Assembly (NCBI RefSeq): GCF_035046505.1 | Contig: NC_089822.1 | Location: 93,587,659-93,651,658, forward strand | From: Tiliqua scincoides | Taxonomy: Eukaryota; Chordata; Lepidosauria; Squamata; Scincidae | Direction of reading: 5' to 3' | DNA: 64,000 bases | In this document: positions 11,590 to 21,726 of the stretch, piece by piece | How the letters are laid out: every line of letters starts with the position of its first letter | Numbering within the stretch: position 1 is the stretch's first letter | The notes under the pieces: model-generated | Told to the model about the DNA's origin: nothing | Seen by the model: only the letters and a program-made list of their open reading frames with translations | The model's database searches: none | Program-made: the position numbers and the translations under genes

Positions 11590-12172
11590 GGAAGATTGTG
11601 GAGGATCCAGGCTTGGAGGAGGGGGAGAAAGGGAGATTGTGGGGGATCCAGGATTGAGGGGGGAGAGATTGTGGGGGATCCAGGCTTGGAGGGAGGAAAG
11701 ATTGGGGGGATCCAGGCTTTTGGGGTAGAAAGGGAGATTGGGGGATCCAGGCTTGGAGGGGGGAGAAAGGGAGCTCGTGGGGATCCAGGCATGGAGGGGG
11801 GAGAAAGGGAGATTGGGGGGATCCAGGCATGGAGGAAGGAGAAAGGAAGATTGGGGGGATCCAGGCTTGGAGGGAGGAAAGATTGAGGGGATCCAGGCTT
11901 TTGGGGGTAGAAAGGGAGATTGGGGGATCCAGGCTTGGAGGGGGGAGAAAGGGAGCTTGTGGGGATCCAGGCATGGAGGGGGGAGAAAGGGAGATTGAGG
12001 GGATCCAGGCATGGAGGGAGGAGAAAGGGAGATTGGGGGGATCCAGGCTTGGAGGGAGGAAAGATTGGGAGGATCCAGGCTTTTGGGGGTAGAAAGGGAG
12101 ATTGGGGGATCCAGGCTTGGAGGGGGGGAGACAGGGAGATTGTGGGGGATCCAGGCTTGGAGGGGGGAGAGT
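11590..12172. repeat. GGATCCAGG minisatellite with 181-bp higher-order period
   Basis: About 16 units of 31-43 bp, each opening with GGATCCAGG (for example near 11,603, 11,645, 11,677, 11,709, 11,743, 11,781 and 11,819). Units differ in their second word (CTTGGAGG, CATGGAGG, CTTTTGGGG). The five-unit pattern starting with CTTTTGGGG at about 11,709 recurs near 11,890 and 12,072, giving a 181-182 bp higher-order repeat. The plus strand is almost pure purine apart from the GATCC words. The long proline-rich frames on the minus strand (up to 253 codons) are products of this repeat and not genes. Confidence 0.95.
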
Positions 12173-12300
12173 AAGCATATCACTATCAGGACTCACCCAG
12201 CTTTGCAAGTCTAAAAACAAGTAAAAATTCATCTTACAGCTGAAGCTTCTGTTTTATTCTTTGGGAGGGAAGCTGCCTTCTGGAGCATTTGTTCCAGAAT

Positions 12301-12374
12301 GCAAATGCTCCATGGAATATATTAATGGGTTAACAGAATTGCAAATGCTCCATGGAATATATTAATGGGTTAAC
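12301..12374. repeat. Two-copy tandem duplication, 40-bp period
   Basis: The block GCAAATGCTCCATGGAATAT with its following 14 bases is present twice, starting at 12,301 and 12,341, essentially identical. This suggests a recent tandem duplication. A further partial ATGCAAATGCTCC context precedes it. Confidence 0.9.
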
Positions 12375-12932
12375 ACAAGCTTGTGACCACAGTCTCATAA
12401 ATATGCACTGAAAGTACTGGAGATCTTCTCCACGATCTTAAGCAGAGTAAGACTTGTTTTCAAATAAACATGCATAGGATCTTCACCTTAATGAGCTTGG
12501 AATCCCTTTATATAGATTGCCACATTTTCAGATAAATAGTATTCAGGGATGGGCCAAGACTTCAATGACTTGGACTCGAGTCATGAAAACACACGTTTTT
12601 CACTACTCGTTCGGACTCAGGTCAAGCGTGTCAAAACTTGGGCACAGGCTCAGGACTCGAGTTTTAATAAGTCTTTCAATAAAAAATCTTTTAATAAAAA
12701 TTAAAAGACTTGAATAGACTGGAGTCAAGACTCACTTTTGTGTGTGCTTGCTTGCTTTCCCCCCCCATCACTTCCAGTACTTGACTCACTTTTTCAAAAA
12801 GACTTGAACTCAAGTCTAGTTTATTTAACAGTCTCAGACCAGCATAAAAGTAACACTACAGATTTACAAACATATCGTAACGTAACAGGCATGACCAATC
12901 TCAAGGGCAACTTAAAAAGAAAAAATTTATTA

Positions 12933-13015
12933 TACAGGGTGACCCAAAAGTAGGTGGACACTAAATGATAGCATTTATTCCACCTACTGTCTATCTACTT
13001 TTGGGTCACCCTGTA
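12933..13015. mobile_element. 83-bp mariner-like MITE
   Basis: Perfect 20-bp inverted ends, TACAGGGTGACCCAAAAGTA at 12,933-12,952 and its reverse complement at 12,996-13,015. Flanked by TA on both sides (12,931-12,932 and 13,016-13,017). TA duplications and TACAGGGT ends are typical of Tc1/mariner elements. The 43-bp interior has no coding capacity. One of the shortest intact transposon units in the window. Confidence 0.92.
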
Positions 13016-13058
13016 TATTTCAACAGGATAATACTTTAAAATTAAACTAAGATTTACT

Positions 13059-13208
13059 CCATAATGGTTGGCAACCTTCAGTCTCGAAAGACTATGGTAT
13101 AAGCCTACAGCACCCGGTATTCCCAGGCGGTCTCCCATCCAAATACTAACCAGGCCTGACCCTGCTTAGCTTCCAAGATCAGATGAGATCGGGCATGTGC
13201 AGGGTAAC
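13059..13208 (-). mobile_element. 5S-rRNA-derived SINE, copy 1
   Basis: Minus strand carries the 5S rRNA segment from about position 15 to its 3' end (GATCAGAAGCTAAGC-type A box, CAGGCCTGGTTAGTATTTGG as intermediate/C box region, GGGAATACCGGGTGCTGTAG). A non-5S tail then starts TACCATAGTCTTTCGAGACT. Direct repeats ATTTACT lie at 13,052-13,058 and 13,209-13,215. This matches the 5S-derived SINE class reported in lizards. It is not a functional 5S gene because the 5' part is absent and the tail continues. Confidence 0.9.
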
Positions 13209-13737
13209 ATTTACTATTGGTTAATAAATCTGTAAATCCCTGTAATGCTAAATTAATTTCTAAAATAAACTAAAATCTATGAACATAGATTCAAAATGAT
13301 TCAGAAAACAGCTTTGGATGAGTTGCTACAGTTGCTAGGGGGCTGAGATGTGGGACTTGACTCAAGTCTCAGTGCTGTGGTTCTGGCACATTCCTGTTTA
13401 GTAGCACTTAAGTCTTCTGAAACATGAAGCCCCAAAGCTGAACCTTGCATGGATCAGGAGAAGGGTGCCTAGTGACTTACATATTGACCCAGTAAAACAG
13501 TCCTTTCCCCTGCCATCTACCTCTCTGCATGCTCAATATGCTACTGCTTTTCTGAGCATGCCCTCATTTAGTCACCTGCACATGCAAGCCTTCTGCATTT
13601 CACCTTCATGCATTCCAGTGCCTGCTCTCCCTCAATGCCCTTTCATGGTTTCTGTTCTACTGAAAATAGTCTACATACTAGGGAACCTGGGAAGAGCAAT
13701 TTTGATAGGAAAGCAGGAGTGAGCCTTAACTTTTTTA

Positions 13738-13916
13738 GGCCCAAATCCTAACCCACTTTCCAGCACTGGCATAGCTGTGCCAATGGGACGTGTGCTGCAT
13801 CCTGCAGTTGGGTGTCACTCACGTAGGCCTCCTCAAGGTAACGGAATGTTTGTTCCCTGGCCTCGGAGCTGCATTGCCCTTATGTCGGCACTGGAAAATG
13901 GGTTAGGATCGTAGCC
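13738..13916 (-). mobile_element. Harbinger-like MITE copy, 179 bp
   Basis: Left end GGCCCAAATCCTAACCCAC, right end ATGGGTTAGGATCGTAGCC. Inverted orientation of the family core (GTGCTGCATCCTGCAGTTGG). TTA precedes the left end; the right flank is altered. The central TAAGGGAA palindrome is partly lost here (reads GTAACGGAATG). Confidence 0.8.
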
Positions 13917-14333
13917 TGTGTGAAGCAAACGTGCACTGTGACATAACCGAGTTAAGGCTCACTCTTGCTTTCACATCAAAAAGATACTTAGAGAAGCTAA
14001 AGTGCACTGGGGCATGAGGCAGGATGAGGGCAAAATTGTAGCCTCATGCTTTACATCCAACTGTATTTGAGAGCCTATGGAATATTCCATAAAATGTCTG
14101 ATGCATGTGGAAAAAGGTGCCACAGCACCTGAAGACCCAGGTGGATTGCAACAAGCTGGCAAGGTGAGGAAACCATTCCACCAGATGGCTGGGCAACAGT
14201 AATGGTTGGTGGTGTCACCAGTCATCATGTTACCACCCAGATGATCAGTGTGACTGCATGCCCTGCTATCCAGCTAACCAGCAGGACTGTGTATAGGTCT
14301 AAACCACTTATATTTAAATATAATTGCATATGC

Positions 14334-15260
14334 CAGTGTTATTCAAACTGTGAGGCGCAGCTCTTTAGGGAGGCACCAGGAACTCAAAGGGGAGGCGTGG
14401 GATGTCCTCTCAAAGCAATACAGTCACACCCCTGGGCAGAATACAAGCCCGTCTTGTGATGCACGAGATGCACAGCTCAAGCTTATGCATGTCTACTCAG
14501 AAATAAGACCCATTAGAGTCAATTGGGCTTACTCCCAGGAATGTGTGGATAGGATTGGGCCGGCAGTCACTTCCTCAATGGCTGATAAGTATTCAAATAG
14601 CAAGCTTCATCACTTTAAAAATACAACCTCTCCTCTTCTGTCAAACAACAAGATTAATACATCACTTTAAAAACAGTACCCTTTTTCTGCTCCTGGCCAA
14701 GTAAAGTGTGTGCTTCTCTCTCCCCCCCTCCCTTTGCCAACTGCATGGAAACAACTTTAAGACCCTTGGTGACTGGTAAATAGGAAGCATTTTATTTGGG
14801 GAGGAGGAGGAAAGCGGGAAGGTTTGGAGATTGAAACGGGGGAGTGGAAGAGGGAGGGGGTTGAAAAGAGAGATTTCACTTTGATGAGAAGCGATCCCAG
14901 GCTGGGAACTAGGAACCAACCAGACAAGGATCAGCAAGGGTTAAGGACTGCAAGCTGAGCATGCTTGGTACTTGCCAGATGGGGTTGGAGTCAAAGAGCT
15001 TTGGAAACAACATGCAGCAAACACAGAAGGCAGCAGCCTCGGAGTGGAGGGAGAAGAGGGCGGGGTGGCAGCGACCACTCTCGCAGCTGAGCAACTCCCA
15101 TTTCTTTTGCTTTTAAAAAAAGCGCAGACAACGGGCAGAAGACGGGCTCATAGTCTGCCCAAAGGTATGACTGTATCACTGCGAGAGGACATCCCGCACC
15201 TCCCCTTTGAGTTCCTGGTGCCTTCCTAAAGAGTTGCACCGCACAGTTTGAATAACACTG
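14334..15260. mobile_element. 927-bp hAT-like element with about 120-bp inverted ends
   Basis: Left arm 14,334-14,455 starts CAGTGTTATTCAAACTGTG. Right arm 15,138-15,260 ends CACAGTTTGAATAACACTG. The arms pair over most of their length (for example GGAACTCAAAGGGGAGG against CCTCCCCTTTGAGTTCC). The end sequence is hAT-like (compare CAGTGTTTCTCAAACTTTG at 17,084). The flanking 8 bases match weakly (GCATATGC and GTATAGAG). The interior holds a 90-bp MITE (14,473-14,562) and no transposase frame. Confidence 0.85.
14473..14562 (+). mobile_element. Short ~90-bp squamate repeat, nested
   Basis: Reads CTCAAGCTTATGCATGTCTA, CTCAGAAATAAGACCCATTA, then GGCTTACTCCCAGGAATGTG and GATAGGATTGGGCC. The same pattern recurs at 22,268, 31,362, 38,670 and (inverted) 46,836. 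The outer words form weak inverted ends. Its class is uncertain and it may be a minimal Harbinger-like MITE. Confidence 0.7.
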
Positions 15261-16506
15261 GTATAGAGTAATTGCATTCTCTTGACAAGCGATGTAATGT
15301 GAGATGCTACAGAGGCTGCTACAAAGAAGTTTCTTTTTTTAAAAGTTCTTTCCCATCTTGTATAACAAAGTTTGTCAAAACTGCAGGGCATCTGATTTAA
15401 TTTAGTCATCTTCTCTGTTGGCCTTAATTGAGCATCATCACATTACCTAAAAAGTTTTAATTAATTAAAATTATGTTGACATTCCAAAAGAGGGTTGTGA
15501 TGCTTCATCAGCAGTTTTAGCAGAAAGCAGGTTTTCTGGCACTTAAATTGTGACTCCCACGTTCCCAGATTTACTCAACAGGGAACAATTAGATTCAATT
15601 AAACATTCATGAGATGTTAGCACAGTGAAATAGAAGCATGTTCTAGCGGTCCTACCATTTTTAAAACAGGCAAACATTCCATTGTCTTTAGTGGGAAGAC
15701 TATACATAGATGCAGGATTGGCACCAAAATCTGCTGGGCTCTAAAACATCATCCAGTTCTGGGGCCCCTTATACACATGTGTACTCTGCCCGGGGCGATC
15801 TGCCTCTCCTCCCATCTCACCTTCCTCATCTTGTTTTCCTCCCCCTCTCCAGCAGGCTCATCCCATTCACTTCTCCCCACCCCAGCTGGCCATATATTCC
15901 CCCCCCCCAATTTACCTCAGAGCAAGCTGGGTATGAGGCATATCCTTCCCTCCATCTTCCATCTTCCCACTTGCAATTCTGCCCTGCAGCAATTGCCATA
16001 TAGGAGCTATTGATGGATGGGGGGGGGGGGAGGAAGGAGCATGTGCCTGGGGTGCTTCTTCCTCCTCTTCTTAGTGGCCAATAGGGGTTGTTTCCAGGAT
16101 CCCTACAGGGCCCCCCATAAGATGCCCATTGGCTGACTTTTAAGACCTAGAGTAACTGCAGAACACAGGTGTCTGGGCTGCAAATCTACTGGGCTGCAGT
16201 GCCAGCAGAGCGACAGCTGCACTGGCGCCAAGTGATGTAAAAGCTCTATAAAGTGCTTTTCAACATCTGGAAAATAAGCTGCTCAGGCGGGAAGACCTGT
16301 GTTGTCACACTGGTGCTGAATCCTGAGCTACAGTTGCCAGAGCCTGTAAAAGCTGTCCCGTGTGGCACAGGGGCAGGGGGGGGGAACAAGGAGCAGGTTA
16401 ATTGGTGGGGGAGGATTGAATGGGGGGGAGATCAGGACAAGGAAGGGGCAGGGTTGGCACTCTGCCATATCCTAACCCCTATCCTGGGCCTCAACGCCCT
16501 ACACGG
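15261..16506. other. Non-coding stretch with C-run and G-run
   Basis: No gene recognised. CT-rich at 15,800-15,915 with a C-run at 15,900-15,908, a G-run at 16,019-16,030 and G-rich sequence at 16,370-16,450. The G-rich tract resembles the inverted core of the C-rich MITE group but no ends were found. The 144-codon frame at 16,253-16,687 runs into the hAT insertion at 16,600 and is a shadow. Confidence 0.45.
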
Positions 16507-16599
16507 GGCCAGTGGCATCACTAGGGGGGTGTGGCCCACACTAGTGACCAAAATCACTAAAATCGCGCTTTGTAGGAATAATACCATTTTGTTCTATAC

Positions 16600-17028
16600 C
16601 AGGGGTGCCCAATCCACAACCCAGGGTCCATTTGCTGCCCTCAGGGAGCCCCAATCTGGCCCATGGGGAGCCCCCAATCTCCACTGAGCCTCTGGCCCTC
16701 CAAAGATTTGCTGGAGCCCATGCTGGCCCAACACAACTGTTGTCAACGTGAGGTGACTGTTCGACCTCTTGCGTGAGCTGCAGAGCAAGGGCTCCCTCCA
16801 CTGCTTGCTGTTTCAAGTTTGTGAAGCAGCAGTGGCAGCGAAGGAAAGGCCAACCTATTGCAAGACTTTCATTCATTCATATAAGTTTCATCTCTAATAT
16901 ATTCATCTATGTAAATTTATGTAAATTCATTCAAATTTTAAATATAAATTAATTCTTTTTTTCCTGGCCCCCAACACAGTGTCAGAAAGATAATGTGGCC
17001 CTCCTACCAAAAAGTTTGGACACCCCTG
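16600..17028 (-). mobile_element. hAT MITE family A, copy 2 (429 bp)
   Basis: Ends CAGGGGTGCCCAATCC and AAGTTTGGACACCCCTG. Perfect 8-bp duplication TTCTATAC at 16,592-16,599 and 17,029-17,036. In inverted orientation to copy 1. About 33 bp shorter than copies 3 and 4; the missing part includes the TATAAAA-containing hairpin segment. Confidence 0.95.
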
Positions 17029-17083
17029 TTCTATACCATTCAATGCATAATTTACAGCAGATCGCTGTGACATCTCTCTATTC

Positions 17084-17176
17084 CAGTGTTTCTCAAACTT
17101 TGAGGGAGCTTTACTCCCTCCCCTTCCCCTGCCCCTTAAAGGGACGGGGGAAGCATTACACATTTGAGAACCTCTG
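17084..17176. mobile_element. 93-bp hAT mini-element
   Basis: Begins CAGTGTTTCTCAAACTTTG and ends CATTTGAGAACCTCTG. Perfect 8-bp duplication CTCTATTC at 17,076-17,083 and 17,177-17,184. Interior is CCCTTCCCC-rich. The ends resemble those of the 927-bp element at 14,334. Confidence 0.9.
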
Positions 17177-17644
17177 CTCTATTCTATCAAAAGTTATGGC
17201 CAAAAAACCAGAAAACAAAAATGCAAGTTTTATGTAACTAAAAAGTACATTTCCTTAATTCAAAATGGACCAATGAGACTGGTTGTTCAAAGAGACAAGG
17301 AGATGCTATTATGACACAGCATGGAACCAATACGGTGACACCCGGGGGGTGACACCACTAGTGACCAAAATTGCTTAAATCACAGTTTGTAGGAGTAATA
17401 CCATCATGTTGTATACCTTCTAATGTGTAATTTACAGCAGAATGCAATGAAACAAACTGCTTTGAAATATTTCTATTCTATCAAAATGTACAGCTAAAAA
17501 ACCAGTAGGGATGGGGTGATGGTATATCACTATACCCACCACCCAGGTTGTTGCCCCACTCACTGCATGCGAGGAGGTCCATCAAGGGGTGACGTGCTGG
17601 CCTCCTGTATACCGTTTGGTGCAAACCCCAGTGACACCACTGCA

Positions 17645-17855
17645 CAGGGCTTCTCGGACTTGTGCCAATGATTTCACTGGCACAGATCCAAGTAGCCCCA
17701 TTGGGCAGGCTGGGGCTTGACATGGGGTAAGAGACCAAATGGTTTCCTTACCCCAAGGACACCTCCAACCTGTTCAGTTCCAGAGTGGGGTACAGTCTGG
17801 GTTGTGCAACCCTGCTGTGCCAGCACTGGATAGGATTGGACTGTTGGTTTCTGAG
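17645..17855. mobile_element. Partial C-rich MITE, GCCCAATCC group
   Basis: Shares GCCAATGATTTCACTGGCAC, AGATCCAAGTAGCCCCATTG and a GGGGTAAG...CTTACCCC palindrome with the element at 62,345-62,862. Ends near ACTGGATAGGATTGGACTG. The left part is missing. Confidence 0.55.
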
Positions 17856-20800
17856 TGATTGAATGGGTTTTTATTTTTCGGCAGGGGGAAGCATGCATTT
17901 AGGTGTAATGTTTCCTGCTGTGTTGAAAGCTTTGACATATTTGTTGTGTTGATTTTTACAGAGGTTTGAGAAGTAGTTCCATAAAAATGGCTAAATTCAA
18001 GATCTTATTTCATATGTTCTGATGTTATTTCGAAACGAAAGGTGCTGGGGCTCAATATTGTCTGGAAGTTATTCTTGTACCCTCCCTATTGTACCCTCCA
18101 AGGGAAGCCATTTCCTTTGTCCATGTGTATGTCTTGGCTGGGTGACAGTGGCACTCTGCATATGTTCAAAGCACTCTCTGCTTTATTAATGCTGCACAAA
18201 ATTCTTTCATCAGGAAGGATGGAGAGTTTAAAATATACAATCCCGCCATTCCAAAAATCAACAGCTGCCACTGTTGATAACAGTTTGCTCTGGAAGGATA
18301 CACAAAAGATGTCTCTTCCATTTAAGTTTCATAGAAAGGGAAAGGGAGACAGTATTTTTATAAAGTATGCTGAATGGCATCCTCTATATCTTTAACAACA
18401 GCCATACTGCATTTTTCTATGGGATTTTATTTTCACTCCTAGTGACAGATTGCTAAAACATTGATTACTCCCTGAATCTTATTTTAATTCTTTCGGAGCA
18501 CCAAGATGGAATATGGCTTGTCAGTCTCAATGTGTAGCTATGGTAACTACATCCTGAATGGCGCTTGCCAAAAAAGGTGGATTGGAGGGCAAGGAAATGA
18601 CTTGACAATGCATTGAATCTGAGGGATGCTGCAGAGGTTTTCCCATACAATTCCACAAAGAACACTTCAACCACATTTTTCCTGTATACAGTCAACCTGC
18701 CAGCCCCTCATAGCATGAGAGCCTATATTATTAGTCAGAATGCTGGTGACAGATACAACTTTCCTCTTGAAAGAATAACCACATGGCTGTATATCCTAAA
18801 TGCAGGGCTCTTTGTGCACTGCAATTCTGTAAAAGCAGGTGGAAGGGGAGCCAAATGTGATACTGACTCAGAATTCAACTTCCTAAGAATGTCATCCTCG
18901 ATTTTTAAAATAGCAAGTTTCTAGCCCTTACAGCTGTGACAGTATACTTAAAAGTGTGTTGTTTGCCACAAATGATTACACAGCTGCTGCCAATGTCAAT
19001 AAGCACCTATGACGTTTGAGTGACCACAGAATGCACAGAAAGGTGGGATAAAAATATTTGGTAAATACAAAGAAAAATAAAGATGAACTGAATTTCCCAA
19101 TGATGCAATAATGCTTCTAATTACTGGGGAGATGTTATTTTCCCCCAGCAATAGGTACACAATACTAAATAACAACTGTTAGGTAAAAATGATAATCTAG
19201 ATGCATCCTTGACAGAGAGATATCCTCCCAGACACACCATTCAGGCTTTTCTTATGAGGCTTTGGCAAGCTAGCACTTCCCATTGCAACAGTTGACCCTA
19301 AGAACTCAGCATCCTCTTTCCTTCTCAGACCCCAAACAATCTGCAAACACTACAATAGTCTGTCACCCATCAGCCCTTCCTTAACCTCAATTGTAATAGA
19401 TATTTCATCCTCTTAGCCATCCTTTTCAAGTTGCATTATTTCTTTGCAGTTTCCTCATTCACAGCTTCTGGCTCAGAATTTTAAAATAACTCTCATGCTC
19501 TGGGAAACCCCATTTAATTAGAGACTTCATCCTGGCAACATTTGGAGGGTAGCCACCTGTTACACTCATCCATAGCAGTCTGCCAGCAGCTGTAGGGACT
19601 AGATTCTTTAGCCATTTATTGTGAAGGAGAAAGCTAGTAGTATGATCTGCATGAATGTTATACTTTCTGCTGGTGTAAAGTTACTGACTGTACCAGGTGC
19701 AGAGCAATGGACACTCAAATTGTATTTTTTTTTTTTACCCCTTATTTTGTTCCACAGCAGCTGTAAGCCCTGAACTAATGGTGTTTTCCTGTTGTGTTCT
19801 GAAGCAGTGGGGGGCAGTGTTAGCCTGTAGTAAGAAAACATTATTCGTACAATCCCAGTAATAGAATTTCAGGAATGTGGAACAATGGGCATTTCTCAGG
19901 ATACGTAGGCTCAGCAAGTCAAACCTGAAATATTTTTATATAGCGTTGAAGGGTCCCTGCTGTGAGATCTTGTCTGCTTTTCCAGATCACCTAAGAGCCT
20001 GTGCATCTTCACCTGAGAAGGCGGAACTGCTAGTCAGGCTGCTTAAGAAACCTGCAGTCTAAGAGCAACGCCACATATTACATACACTTCATTCACGGGC
20101 GTTCCTGGAGGGGAGGCAAAACCCTAAGTTTCTTCAGGCACCCGGCTGCTGGTGTAAAGGGGTCCCTCTTCCTCACCTTCAAAAAGCTTTTGCAGCCAGG
20201 ATGGGCTCTAATGGCGAGCAGGAGAGGCTGCTTTACACCAGCGGCCATGCTCCTGAAGAAGGTGCTTAGCAGTCCTGACCCCCCATCAGTGACTTCATTC
20301 TTTGAGACTGTTTACTCTGTACCAGAGGCTGCAAGTTGAAGTGGAAGACTGAATGGGCGAGCTAGCTGGAGCTTCTTAACTCCTTCCTCTCATTCCATTT
20401 TGCTACTGAGAGTCATCTCCCTCTCCATGGTTTATACCCCTGCTGGAAGAAAAGATGAAAGTTCTGGTATCTTTTCCCCATCAGTGGTAAAAGCAGGTGA
20501 GGGTGATTTTCACACAGTGCAGCCACTGAGTCTGCAATTTGGAATGGAGGACAACATAGGGGAAGAGCTTACTTTTTATCCATTTCCCCTAATGATGTTT
20601 TTGCTGCTGGAAGTACTCCCCCATCTTGCTTTTACCTCTATTGTGAAATAAAATACATGCAGTTACATCTTTTCCCAGCAGTGTTAAAAACAGTTTTGGG
20701 TAGTAGGAAGTGAAAGGAAGGGAAGGGATTAAAAAGCCCCCTTTTCCCACCCTGGACTGATCTAACATTTTAAATTGCAGTCTCAGGTCCTGCACTGCAT

Positions 20801-21043
20801 CTTTCTTCAGAGTATTGTGGAACGAAGCACAGAACTACACACAACACATCGAGTTCCACCCCAACTTGGCTGTCTTGCTGGCTGTTGAGAAGTGTATGCT
20901 GGTTTGATGTTGGTCTGGTGCCTGTCTGAGTGTATATTTATCTACATCTAACCTCTGAGAGTTATGTGGTACTGGAACCTTTTCTGCTGGACTTGTATCT
21001 GAGATCTTCATGGCAGCCTGTGACACAGATATTTTGGAACTAA
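17856..21043. other. Longest repeat-poor block; no gene recognised
   Basis: About 3.2 kb in which no transposon ends, SINE boxes or LINE frames were recognised. Frames of 100-117 codons (18,042-18,395 and 18,613-18,924 on the plus strand) lack any domain I know and have no clear exon borders. A T-run lies at 19,727-19,736. This is where conserved host non-coding or regulatory sequence would be easiest to find, but none can be demonstrated here. Confidence 0.5.
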
Positions 21044-21194
21044 GGGCCCAATCCTATTCAACTTTCCAGCACCGGTGTGGCCGCAATGCAGCCCTGAGGT
21101 AAGGCCTCTGTGACTGCCTCCCCACCAAAGGATGCAGCACATACCCCATTGGCATGACTGCACTGGCACTGGGAAATTGAATAGGATTGGGCCT
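21044..21194 (+). mobile_element. Harbinger-like MITE copy, 151 bp
   Basis: Ends GGGCCCAATCCTATTCAAC and GAATAGGATTGGGCCT. TAA on both sides (21,041-21,043 and 21,195-21,197). The internal palindrome region is reduced (AGGTAAGGCCTCTGTGACTG), which accounts for the short length. Confidence 0.88.
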
Positions 21195-21726
21195 TAAAGC
21201 TCTTCCTGGAGATAAGTGGTGGAAAGAGATTCAACCCCCAACTTTCTGTATGTCAGGCTGCCATTAGAACTTTACCCATCAATTATCTCCATACCAGAAG
21301 AAAAGTTTCACCTATTGTATTTCTTAATTTCTCACACTGCTGTTAAAAACACGTGAATGGGGCCAGTAAATAAAAGTGCCAGCCTTACACGTATACCATT
21401 ATGAGCAGAGCAACTGCAGGTCCCTGTGAATCACGGCAGCATCATGACATGTTTACAAGTATTTCCTGAGCCACATAAGCCTACTGTCGAAAGTTTAGCC
21501 TGTGATTTACTGCCATGTGGCAGCAATTGAGTTCCTTTGACCCGGCTTGTGCCTATTCATTCAAAAGTGGTAAGAGTAGTTAGAGAAAAAGTTTTCCAAA
21601 AAAGATGCTACTAATTTGGAATTTAGAATATTTAGAAAAAAATTAATAATAATAATAATAATTCTTAGCATCTATAGAAAGCAATCCCACATACTATAGA
21701 ATATCCAAGGAATTCTAAGCTTAGTG
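21195..21726. other. Unique spacer with short (TAA) run
   Basis: No gene. A TAATAATAATAATAAT run at about 21,646-21,661. Confidence 0.45.

Larger units (their letters stand above)
12545..13385. repeat. Unknown repeat rich in ACTCGAGT / ACTTGA palindromes
   Basis: From about 12,545 (GGGATGGGCCAAGACTTC) to about 13,370 the sequence repeatedly uses GACTTGA, ACTCGAGT and TCAAGTC words: ACTCGAGT at 12,574 and 12,655, GACTTGAACTCAAGTC at 12,801, GACTTGACTCAAGTC at 13,354. It is interrupted by a mariner-like MITE (12,933-13,015) and a 5S-derived SINE (13,059-13,208). Its class is not known to me; a palindrome-rich DNA element is the best guess. Confidence 0.5.
16507..17505. repeat. Two partial direct copies of an unknown repeat, first copy interrupted by two hAT MITEs
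   Basis: The sequence CACTAGTGACCAAAAT, CTTTGTAGGAATAATACCAT, then TAATTTACAGCAGAT and TATTCTATCAAAAG occurs at about 16,539-17,220 and again at 17,357-17,503 (CACTAGTGACCAAAATTGC, then GTTTGTAGGAGTAATACCAT). In the first copy two elements (16,600-17,028 and 17,084-17,176) interrupt it; the second copy is uninterrupted. Both begin near a GGGGTG / CACCACTAG type end, suggesting an old DNA element of unknown class. Confidence 0.8.

Noticed and set aside
11471-12232. 253- and 198-codon proline-rich frames on the minus strand
   Set aside because: They follow the minisatellite unit exactly and occur in more than one frame; no start context, domain or codon bias.
16253-16687. 144-codon frame
   Set aside because: Ends inside the hAT insertion at 16,600 and has no domain.
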